The notes under the pieces are model-generated. The model made no database searches, was not told the origin of the DNA, and saw only the letters and a list, made by a program, of their open reading frames with translations. Of a stretch of DNA of 7,320 nucleotides, positions 1-5,079 are shown one piece after another. The stretch covers positions 1-7,320 of the forward strand of contig JAOPWO010000010.1 of NCBI GenBank assembly GCA_025965635.1. Direction: 5' to 3'. The stretch comes from Modestobacter sp. Lineage in GTDB: Bacteria > Actinomycetota > Actinomycetes > Mycobacteriales > Geodermatophilaceae. How positions within the stretch are numbered: the first letter of the stretch is position 1; each line of letters begins with the position of its first letter. Both the position numbers and the translations under genes were made by a program.

Positions 1-570
1 ACCGGCGACGGTGGCGGGGCTGGCGGCGGAACCGACGGCGCGGCCAGCAACTGCGCCGTCTGCCCCTCCGCGCGCTTCGGTGGCTCTGCGGCCCGACGTC
101 GACGGGGCGGCTGCGGGCTGAACGGCGGGCGACCGCACCGACCGGGCCGACCGGGCCGACCGGCCCGGCTGCGGCGGGTCAGCCACTGCCGTGGTCCGCA
201 CACTTAGCCGGACCGCACGGCGGACGGGATGCGCAGCAGCTCGGGCACGGCCGGTGGGAGTCACCCGGGTCCCCGCCCACCCGTAGCGTCAGCAGGACCG
301 TCGAGTCTCCGGCGAGCGTCAGGTGCAGCCGGGTCCCTGCGGTGAGATCCAGCTGCAGTTCGGTGCACACGCCCGGTGGCCGAGCGCCGACCCCGACCGC
401 GTCGGCCGGCGGCTCGGCGGGGACCGGCGGGCCGGTGGATCGCGCTCGGGGACGGTGACGTCGCTGGAAGTCGGTGCCGTGCCGGGCGCCGAAAGCGGCG
501 GGGCCGGCACCCGTACCAGTGTTCGAGGTGCCGGGTGAACACCCCTCGTCGGGGGCAACCGCCCTACTGT
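1..570. other. Gene-poor stretch with ambiguous coding-like segments
   Basis: No reading frame here can be called a gene with confidence. On the plus strand a frame open from base 1 to a TAG at 205-207 begins with good GC3 and contains a CAVCPS peptide (two cysteines spaced CxxC), then degrades into Arg/Gly/Pro-rich sequence; it could be the C-terminal tail of a gene starting before the window. On the minus strand, about 370-179, a frame with high GC3 encodes an alternating hydrophobic stretch (LQLDLTAGTRLHLTLAG) followed by a Cys-rich tail (CPSCC, then two further Cys). Upstream of it the best-looking minus frame is a different one (APTSSDVTVPERDPPA), as if one small gene had been frameshifted. 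I see no Shine-Dalgarno or convincing start for either. Confidence 0.4.
138..163. repeat. 9-bp tandem repeat, just under three copies
   Basis: The unit CCGACCGGG occurs twice in full and a third time lacking its last base, head to tail. It sits in the gene-poor stretch. If the minus strand were translated in one frame it would give a Gly-Arg-Pro repeat, but no supported gene covers it. A simple slippage repeat is the most economical reading. Confidence 0.75.
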
Positions 571-588
571 CTGGGGCAACAGCCCCAG
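571..588 (-). terminator. Hairpin terminator downstream of tRNA-Leu
   Basis: CTGGGGC (571-577) and GCCCCAG (582-588) form a perfect 7-bp stem with a 4-base loop. The hairpin begins 6 bases after the 3' end of the minus-strand tRNA, where a tRNA terminator is expected. No T-run follows, as is common in high-GC actinobacteria. A weaker CCCC/GGGG stem lies further downstream at about 542-554. Confidence 0.65.
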
Positions 589-594
589 AATGGG

Positions 595-679
595 TGTCCG
601 AGGGGGGACTTGAACCCCCACGCCCGATAAAGGGCACTAGCACCTCAAGCTAGCGCGTCTGCCATTCCGCCACCCGGAC
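595..679 (-). tRNA. tRNA-Leu, anticodon GAG
   Basis: The minus strand folds into a complete class II (long variable arm) tRNA of 85 nt. Acceptor arms GTCCGGG (679-673) and CTCGGAC (602-596) pair over 7 bp with one G-U. The anticodon stem is CTAGC/GCTAG with loop TTGAGGT, placing anticodon GAG at 646-644. The T arm is GGGGG, TTCAAGT, CCCCC. The variable arm has a GCCC/GGGC stem, as in tRNA-Leu. The discriminator base at 595 is A, the leucine identity base. The genome continues CCCA rather than CCA, so the CCA end is probably added by tRNA nucleotidyltransferase. GAG reads CUC and CUU leucine codons; CUC is abundant in this genome. Confidence 0.97.
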
Positions 680-714
680 AAGGTGGGCACCCTCCGCGAA
701 GGGGGCCATGGACC

Positions 715-746
715 AGCATAACGGAGGCCACCCCCGGCCCGGCACA
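715..746 (-). promoter_or_regulatory. Possible tRNA-Leu promoter
   Basis: In the divergent gap between the tRNA and the peptidase gene, the minus strand carries TATGCT at 720-715, a partial match to a sigma-70-type -10 box, about 35 bases upstream of the tRNA 5' end. A matching -35 is not clear; the bases at about 746-741 are a poor fit. The same bases read CATAAC on the plus strand, so the spot might serve both directions. The call rests on position and the only A/T-rich hexamer in the gap. Confidence 0.3.
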
Positions 747-770
747 GCCCCCGGTGGCAGGATCCTCGGC

Positions 771-2099
771 ATGTCGGAGACCACCCCGCAGCCACTCGTC
801 GGCGCCCAGCAGGAGGTCGCGGAACTGCTCTCCGACCTCATCCGGATCGACACCACGAACACCGGTGACACAGCCACCAGCGCGGGGGAGCGCAAGGCCG
901 CCGAATGGGTCGCCGGAAAGCTCGACGAGGTCGGGATCAGCAGCGTCATCCATGAGTCCGAACCCGGTCGGGCCAGCCTCGTCGCGCGCATCGAGGGCAC
1001 CAACAGGGACCGGCCCGCCATGCTCGTGCACGGTCACCTGGACGTCGTCCCGGCCGACCCGAGCGAGTGGAGCGTGCACCCCTTCGCCGGTGAGGAGCGC
1101 GACGGTTACATCTGGGGTCGCGGCGCGGTCGACATGAAGGACATGGACGCCATGACCCTGGCGCTGGTCCGCGATTGGGCCCGCACCGGCGTCAAGCCCG
1201 ATCGCGACATCGTGCTGGCCTTCGTCGCCGACGAGGAGGCCGGTGGCCGCAAGGGCGCCCACTACCTGGTCGACCACCACGCCGACCTCTTCGAGGGCTG
1301 CACCGAGGCGATCAGCGAGGTCGGCGGGTTCAGCATCACCGTCCGCGACGACCTGCGCCTCTACCTGGTCCAGACCGCCGAGAAGGGCCTCGCCTGGCTG
1401 AAGCTCACCGCCGGCGGCCGACCCGGCCACGGCTCCTTCGTCCACGACGACAACGCCGTCACCCGGCTCGCCCAGGCCGTCGCCCGGATCGGCTCCGCCC
1501 GGCTGCCCACCGTGCTGACGCCGCCGATGCGCGAGTTCCTCGACGCGGTCAGCGACGCGTACGGCATCGAGATCGACCCCGACTCCCCGGAGGAGGCCCT
1601 CGCCCGGCTCGGCAGCATCAGCCGGATGATCGGCGCCGCGCTCCGCAACACCGCCAACCCCACGATGCTCGACGCCGGCTACAAGACCAACGTCATCCCC
1701 GGCACCGCGAGCGCCACCATCGACGGCCGGTTCCTCTACGGCCAGGAGGAGGCGTTCGAGCAGCAGCTGGACGAGCTGATCGGCGAAGGCGTCACCCGCG
1801 AGTGGCTGGTGTACGACCAGGCCGTCGAGACGACCTTCGACGGCCCGACCGTCGACCTCATGGTGCAGGCGCTCAAGGCCGAGGACTCCGGCGCACGGCC
1901 CGTCCCCTTCACCATGAGCGGCGGAACCGACGCCAAGAGCTTCGAGACCCTCGGCATGCGCTGCTTCGGGTTCTCCCCGCTGCGGCTCCCCGCCGACCTC
2001 GACTTCGCCTCGCTCTTCCACGGCATCGACGAGCGGATCGCCGTGGACTCGCTGCACTTCGGTGTCCGGGTGCTCGACCGGTTCCTGCGGAAGGCCTGA
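771..2099 (+). CDS. M20 family zinc metallopeptidase (DapE/ArgE/CPG2-like)
   Basis: A 442-residue cytoplasmic di-zinc amidohydrolase or dipeptidase; substrate not predictable from sequence. Visible M20 signatures in order: HGHLDVVP at 87-94 (ligand H89, D91), GRGAVDMKD with bridging D121, DEEAGG with catalytic base E155 and ligand E156, a probable fourth ligand E183 in SEVGG, the dimerisation-domain motif GRPGHGS with H220, and a C-terminal SLFHGIDE whose H417 is the last metal ligand. All catalytic positions are intact and the length is normal for actinobacterial M20 proteins. I chose ATG 771 because AGGA at 759-762 lies 8 bases upstream; an in-frame ATG at 708 would start close to the tRNA and lacks this signal. 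No signal peptide is seen. The next gene starts one base after the stop, implying co-translation. Actinobacterial genomes often carry this gene near a DUF5703 gene, as here. Confidence 0.95.
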   Translation: MSETTPQPLVGAQQEVAELLSDLIRIDTTNTGDTATSAGERKAAEWVAGKLDEVGISSVIHESEPGRASLVARIEGTNRDRPAMLVHGHLDVVPADPSEWSVHPFAGEERDGYIWGRGAVDMKDMDAMTLALVRDWARTGVKPDRDIVLAFVADEEAGGRKGAHYLVDHHADLFEGCTEAISEVGGFSITVRDDLRLYLVQTAEKGLAWLKLTAGGRPGHGSFVHDDNAVTRLAQAVARIGSARLPTVLTPPMREFLDAVSDAYGIEIDPDSPEEALARLGSISRMIGAALRNTANPTMLDAGYKTNVIPGTASATIDGRFLYGQEEAFEQQLDELIGEGVTREWLVYDQAVETTFDGPTVDLMVQALKAEDSGARPVPFTMSGGTDAKSFETLGMRCFGFSPLRLPADLDFASLFHGIDERIAVDSLHFGVRVLDRFLRKA

Positions 2100-2100
2100 C

Positions 2101-2901
2101 ATGACCGCCACGGGCCCCGCGCCCGGCAGCGTCGCCCTGGTCACCGGCGGCACCGGTGGCTTCGGCCGGGCACTGGCCGCGTTGCTCCGCGTACGCGACG
2201 TCACCGTCGTCCTGGCCGACCTGGACAGCGACGCCAACCGGCGGGCGGCGGACGACCTCGGCGCCTCCTTCGCCGCCCTCGACGTCACCGACCGGGCGGC
2301 CAACGCCGCCGTCGTCGCGCGGATCGAGGCCGACCACGGCCGGCTGGACGCCGCCTTCCTCAACGCCGGCATCGCCGGGACGTCACCGGACGTCCTGGAC
2401 GTCGACGAGCTCCTCGAGGTCGTGGACGTCGACCTGTTCGGCGTCGTCTACGGCACGGAGGCGGTGCTGCCGGCGCTGCGCCGGGCCGGCGGCGGCTCGA
2501 TCGTGGTGACGGCCTCGCTGGCCGGTCTCTCGCCGATGGCCACCGACCCCGGGTACAGCGTGGCGAAGGGCGGCGCGGTCGCCTTCGTCCGGTCGTTGGG
2601 GCCGCGCCTGGCCGGCGAGGGCATCACCATCTCGGCGATCTGCCCCGGGTTCGCCGACACCGCCATCATCGACCCGCTGCGCGCGGAGTTCGATGCCGCC
2701 GGCTTCCCGGTGCTCACCGCCGGGGAGGTCGCCGAGGCTCTGGTCGCCGCCTGGGCCGGCGCCGAACCGGGCGCGGCCTACGTCGTCCAGCCCGGCGTCG
2801 GCGCGGTGCCCTACCGGTTCAAAGGCGTCCCGGCGGCCCGCACAGCGAGCGGGGAGACCGCCGTCGTCCCCGACGCGTTGCGGCCGCCGTCCATGCGCTG
2901 A
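2101..2901 (+). CDS. Short-chain dehydrogenase/reductase (SDR), classical type
   Basis: A 266-residue Rossmann-fold oxidoreductase; substrate unknown. The cofactor loop TGGTGGFG (15-22) fits TGxxxGxG. D40 at the end of the second beta strand suggests NAD(H) rather than NADP(H). DVT at 61-63 contacts adenine and NAG is at 88-90. The catalytic residues S139, Y152 and K156 (YSVAK) are present, followed by the usual CPG at 181-183. The fourth tetrad position, normally Asn in an NxxG motif, is Asp here (D111, DLFG). The C-terminal tail after about 235 is Pro/Ala-rich and not conserved-looking. The start at ATG 2101 is supported by GGAAGG at 2089-2094, inside the end of the peptidase gene, 6 bases upstream. 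Only one base separates it from the upstream stop, so the two genes are very likely translationally coupled. Confidence 0.94.
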   Translation: MTATGPAPGSVALVTGGTGGFGRALAALLRVRDVTVVLADLDSDANRRAADDLGASFAALDVTDRAANAAVVARIEADHGRLDAAFLNAGIAGTSPDVLDVDELLEVVDVDLFGVVYGTEAVLPALRRAGGGSIVVTASLAGLSPMATDPGYSVAKGGAVAFVRSLGPRLAGEGITISAICPGFADTAIIDPLRAEFDAAGFPVLTAGEVAEALVAAWAGAEPGAAYVVQPGVGAVPYRFKGVPAARTASGETAVVPDALRPPSMR

Positions 2902-2907
2902 CTCCCG

Positions 2908-2933
2908 GGTGATCCCGGTCACCAGATCTCTGG
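2908..2933. promoter_or_regulatory. Two overlapping inverted repeats before the MDR gene
   Basis: The 44-bp gap between the dehydrogenase and the MDR gene holds GGTGA/TCACC (2908-2912 and 2919-2923, 6-base spacer) and CCAGA/TCTGG (2922-2926 and 2929-2933, 2-base spacer), sharing two bases. The second ends two bases before the Shine-Dalgarno AGGG at 2935-2938. They could be operator half-sites, or an mRNA structure separating expression of the two genes. The stems are too short for a confident terminator. Confidence 0.35.
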
Positions 2934-2945
2934 CAGGGTCGGTGC

Positions 2946-3905
2946 ATGCGCGCATGGCGAGTGCACTCCCTCGGGGACCCGGCTGACGTGATGACCTTCG
3001 ACGAGGTCGAGGAGCCCACCCCGGACGACGGCCAGCTGCTGGTCAGGGTGCTGGCGGCGGGGCTGAACTTCCCCGATGTGCTGATGGCGCAGGGCACCTA
3101 CCAGGAGAAGCCGCCGCTGCCGTTCACGCCCGGGTTCGAGCTGTGCGGTGAGGTCGTGGGCACCGGCCGGCGGGTGCTCGGTGCTCCGTCGGGTGGCCCG
3201 GGCGCCTTCGCCGAGTACGCGCTCATGGACGCCGCCTCCGCCTGGCCGGTGCCCGACGACATGTCAGACGAGCAGGCCGCGGCCCTGTACCTCACCTACC
3301 AGACCGGCCACGTCGGCCTGCACCGTCGTGCCGGCCTGCGCGCCGGGGAGTGGCTGCTCGTCCACGCCGGCGCCGGTGGGGTGGGGTCGGCGGCCATCCA
3401 GCTCGGGAAGGCAGCCGGCGCCACGGTCATCGCCACCGCCGGAGGGCCGCGGAAGACCGAGATCTGCCGGGAGCTGGGCGCCGACCACGTCATCGACTAC
3501 ACGGCCGAGGACTTCGTGTCGATCGTCAAGGACGTCACCGGCGGCCATGGCGCCGACGTCGTCTACGACCCGGTCGGCGGGGACGTGTTCGACGCCTCCC
3601 GCAAGTGCATCGCCTTCGAGGGCCGGCTCGTCGTCGTCGGCTTCACCAGCGGCCGCATCCCCTCCGCGCCGGCCAACCACGTGCTGGTGAAGAACTACAG
3701 CGTCCTGGGCCTGCACTGGGGGCTCTACCGAAAGCACGACCCGGCGCTGATCGGGACGGTCCACGAGGAGCTGTGCCGGCTGTTCGCCGACGGCGCCATC
3801 GAGCCGCTGGTCGGTCAGGTGCTGCCGCTGCACCAGGCGCCGCAGGCGATGGCCGCGATCGCCGACCGCAGCACGATCGGCAAGGTCGTGCTCAAGCCCT
3901 GGTGA
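2946..3905 (+). CDS. Zinc-less MDR oxidoreductase, NADPH:quinone reductase-like
   Basis: A 319-residue medium-chain dehydrogenase/reductase of the quinone oxidoreductase (zeta-crystallin) branch, expected to transfer hydride from NADPH to a quinone or enoyl substrate in the cytoplasm. The N-terminal GroES-like domain contains GLNFPDVLMAQGTY (39-52) and PGFELCGEVV (62-71). The Rossmann domain carries AGAGGVG (141-147), AATV-type strand and GADHVIDY (178-185), and the C-terminus ends IGKVVLKPW. No structural-zinc cysteine cluster is present, as expected for this branch. Between GEVVG (68-72) and RRVLG (75-79), the usual loop leading to GDRV is almost absent, so the protein seems some 8-10 residues short at that point. 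ATG 2946 is preceded by AGGG at 2935-2938, 7 bases away. It is transcribed with, or just after, the dehydrogenase. Confidence 0.93.
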   Translation: MRAWRVHSLGDPADVMTFDEVEEPTPDDGQLLVRVLAAGLNFPDVLMAQGTYQEKPPLPFTPGFELCGEVVGTGRRVLGAPSGGPGAFAEYALMDAASAWPVPDDMSDEQAAALYLTYQTGHVGLHRRAGLRAGEWLLVHAGAGGVGSAAIQLGKAAGATVIATAGGPRKTEICRELGADHVIDYTAEDFVSIVKDVTGGHGADVVYDPVGGDVFDASRKCIAFEGRLVVVGFTSGRIPSAPANHVLVKNYSVLGLHWGLYRKHDPALIGTVHEELCRLFADGAIEPLVGQVLPLHQAPQAMAAIADRSTIGKVVLKPW

Positions 3906-3926
3906 GGGACCCCGCCGTCCCCGGGG
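3906..3926. terminator. Possible short bidirectional terminator
   Basis: The 30-bp gap between converging stops contains GGGAC/GTCCC (3906-3910, 3917-3921) with a 6-base loop, and an overlapping CCCCGGGG palindrome (3919-3926). Position between convergent genes suits a shared terminator, but stems are short and there is no T-run. Confidence 0.3.
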
Positions 3927-3935
3927 CCAGGCCGG

Positions 3936-4175
3936 TCAGGTGACGAGGCCCGGCAGGTAGGACAGCCGCATCCGGCGCCGCATGATCACCTTGCGGGTGC
4001 CGTCGGCGTGCAGCTGGAGGCGCGCGAGCTCCCAGCCGCCGGTGTCGGACTGCATGCTCATCAGCTGCGCGGCGGCCGAGCGCGAGGTGCCCGGCGGGAT
4101 GCGCAGCGGGGCGTACTCGTACTCGCCGGCTGGGGACACGCGCCCGATTGTGCCTGCCGGACGCCGTCCGGTCAT
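3936..4175 (-). CDS. DUF5703 family small protein
   Basis: A 79-residue protein of unknown function. The core EYEYAPLRIPPGTSR (18-32), then AAAQLMSMQSDTGGWELARL and ADGTRKVIMRRR, is what I recall as the actinobacterial DUF5703 family: a short strand-helix-strand unit with an invariant-looking GGWEL and a basic end. It is soluble, with no membrane or signal segment. The start is uncertain. ATG at 4175 gives the longest form but has only a distant GAGG (about 13-16 bases upstream). A GTG at 4139, five codons before EYEY, gives 67 residues, closer to the family core, but also lacks a clear ribosome site. A CCGGAC/GTCCGG hairpin (4157-4171) lies between the two starts. The gene converges on the MDR gene. 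Confidence 0.85.
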   Translation of the reverse strand: MTGRRPAGTIGRVSPAGEYEYAPLRIPPGTSRSAAAQLMSMQSDTGGWELARLQLHADGTRKVIMRRRMRLSYLPGLVT

Positions 4176-4289
4176 GTGCTGCTCGCCACCACCTCGCCCG
4201 GCGGTGTGTCACCGTCGAGGCGGACGGGCAGGGCAGGACGACGAGCGCCGGCGCCGGTCCGGTGCACCCGACGAGCAGGAGACCCGCTG

Positions 4290-4544
4290 ATGACCGAGCC
4301 GGAAGCCGACGACGCCGACCGTCAGGAGCAGGCCACCCCCGTGGCGGCGGGCGGCCCCCAGCTGGCCGGCGAGGTCACCCCGCCCGGTGACGCCGTCCCC
4401 CGGGCCGACGCCATCGAGCAGCAGCTCACCGCCACCTCCCGGGGGACGTCGGCGGTGCACCCGGGGACTGCGGAGGCCGACGAGTACGACGTCCTCGAGC
4501 AGCAGACCGACGTGCCCGACGACGAGGACGACCTCCGCGGCTGA
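4290..4544 (+). CDS. Small acidic protein of unknown function
   Basis: An 84-residue, strongly acidic protein: 21 Asp/Glu against 4 Arg, no Lys and no Cys. The sequence is Gln/Ala/Pro-rich and looks largely disordered, with two short possibly conserved blocks, ADAIEQQL (39-46) and EADEYDVLEQQ (62-72), then an acidic DDEDDLRG end. Short actinobacterial proteins with similar EADExDVLEQ motifs are familiar to me, but I know no function for them. The start is well supported: AGGAGA at 4277-4282 lies 7 bases before ATG 4290, one of the best ribosome sites in the window. A larger frame open upstream to 4008 crosses the DUF5703 gene and is not needed. A 12-bp hairpin follows the stop by 10 bases. 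Confidence 0.8.
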   Translation: MTEPEADDADRQEQATPVAAGGPQLAGEVTPPGDAVPRADAIEQQLTATSRGTSAVHPGTAEADEYDVLEQQTDVPDDEDDLRG

Positions 4545-4554
4545 CCGCCGTGCA

Positions 4555-4581
4555 CGGTCGGTGCAGTCACTGCACCGACCG
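4555..4581 (+). terminator. Strong 12-bp hairpin terminator
   Basis: CGGTCGGTGCAG (4555-4566) and CTGCACCGACCG (4570-4581) are perfectly complementary around a 3-base TCA loop. It begins 10 bases after the stop of the small acidic protein gene, the expected place for a factor-independent terminator; there is no T-run. A 10-bp palindrome CCGTGCACGG (4548-4557) overlaps its left edge. Confidence 0.7.
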
Positions 4582-4660
4582 GTCCGGTGCCAGAGGCCTG
4601 CGTCCAGTCCGGCTTCGCGGTGTTGCTGCAGGTCCTGCGCGGCGCACCGGCTGCTGTGCT

Positions 4661-4712
4661 CCGGGCAGCACAACTGCCCGGGGCGCTGACGCGACGTCAG
4701 CGACCCGGGCAG
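4661..4712. terminator. Nested inverted repeats, probable bidirectional terminator
   Basis: CTGCCCGGG (4674-4682) pairs with CCCGGGCAG (4704-4712), and inside it CGCTGACG (4684-4691) pairs with CGTCAGCG (4695-4702) around a CGA loop. One G/A mismatch separates the two blocks, giving 17 pairs in a 39-bp inverted repeat. In addition CCGGGCAG at 4661-4668 can pair with CTGCCCGG at 4674-4681 (8 bp, 5-base loop), so the two folds exclude each other. The repeat starts 16 bases beyond the GlsB stop on the minus strand and would also stop transcripts coming from the plus strand. Confidence 0.65.
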
Positions 4713-4728
4713 GGGAGTGCGCGAAGGG

Positions 4729-4998
4729 TCAGTGCACGGAGCGCCGGCGACCGCCGCTGAGGCCCTCGGCGACACCGATCAGCAGCACTGCGGCGATGAT
4801 GGCCACGATGGCGCCGAGGATGTTCAGCTCGAAGTAGTCACCGGTACCGAAGAACTTGGCGACGACGCCGCCGATCAGCGACCCGATGACGCCCAGCACG
4901 AGCGTCATGACGATGCTGAGGTTCTGCTTCCCGGGCTTGATGAGGCGCGCGAGCGCTCCGACGACCAACCCGAACACGAGGAATCCGATGATGCCCAT
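4729..4998 (-). CDS. GlsB/YeaQ/YmgE family stress membrane protein
   Basis: An 89-residue integral membrane protein of the transglycosylase-associated (GlsB/YeaQ/YmgE) family, linked to general stress responses; molecular activity unproven. Three hydrophobic segments are visible: about 2-20, 28-50 and 58-80. The loop KPGKQ (21-25) between the first two and Gly-rich spacing (GVIGSLIGG) in the second are typical. The C-terminus ends with GGRRRSVH, a positive tail likely on the cytoplasmic side. Length and N-terminus (MGIIGFLVFGLVVG) match the family, so ATG 4998 is firm although no Shine-Dalgarno precedes it. A possible stress-sigma promoter overlaps the short upstream region, and a strong hairpin follows the stop. 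It is co-directional with the helicase gene 78 bp upstream. Confidence 0.95.
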   Translation of the reverse strand: MGIIGFLVFGLVVGALARLIKPGKQNLSIVMTLVLGVIGSLIGGVVAKFFGTGDYFELNILGAIVAIIAAVLLIGVAEGLSGGRRRSVH

Positions 4999-5008
4999 GG
5001 CTGGTGTG

Positions 5009-5034
5009 TGCCCCGGGTGATCATCGGCCTAAAC
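5009..5034 (-). promoter_or_regulatory. Possible SigB/SigF-type promoter for the GlsB gene
   Basis: On the minus strand GTTT (5034-5031) is followed after 16 bases by GGGGCA (5014-5009). The GTTT and spacing fit actinobacterial stress-sigma promoters (GTTT, N14-18, GGGTAT), but the -10 matches at only three of six positions. If real, transcription would start a few bases before ATG 4998, explaining the missing ribosome site. Confidence 0.25.
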
Positions 5035-5046
5035 ACCGGTGATCAT
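5016..5046. repeat. 9-bp direct repeat, 22-bp period
   Basis: GGTGATCAT occurs at 5016-5024 and 5038-5046, starts 22 bp apart, about two helical turns. Each copy contains the palindrome TGATCA. A CACCGGTG palindrome (5034-5041) overlaps the second copy. Both lie just upstream of the GlsB gene and across its possible promoter, so a pair of regulator sites is conceivable. Confidence 0.45.
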
Positions 5047-5064
5047 GACGCTGCACACGGCAGC

Positions 5065-5079
5065 TGACCGGCCCGGTCA
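5065..5079 (-). terminator. Short hairpin over the helicase stop codon
   Basis: TGACCG (5065-5070) and CGGTCA (5074-5079) pair around a 3-base loop; the minus-strand stop codon TGA (5079-5077) forms the 5' end of the stem. It is too short and early to be a confident terminator and may only be incidental GC-rich symmetry. Confidence 0.25.

Noticed and set aside
138..163. CRISPR-like or origin-type iterons
   Set aside because: Fewer than three 9-bp units with no spacers, no AT-rich region and no associated genes; a slippage repeat is enough.
595..679. tRNA-Leu as an integration site for a mobile element
   Set aside because: No duplicated tRNA 3' end, integrase or mobile gene is visible on either side within the window.
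708..770. Upstream ATG extending the M20 peptidase by 21 residues
   Set aside because: The extension is Gly/Pro-rich, unlike the family N-terminus, and ATG 771 has a well-spaced AGGA.
645..2372. 575-codon open frame on the minus strand opposite the peptidase and dehydrogenase
   Set aside because: It is antisense to two genes with intact catalytic motifs, shows no recognisable domain, and starts and ends without signals (its end runs into the tRNA). Long antisense frames are expected in DNA with this GC content.
4008..4289. N-terminal extension of the small acidic protein
   Set aside because: It would overlap the DUF5703 gene on the other strand, and the AGGAGA site clearly points to ATG 4290.
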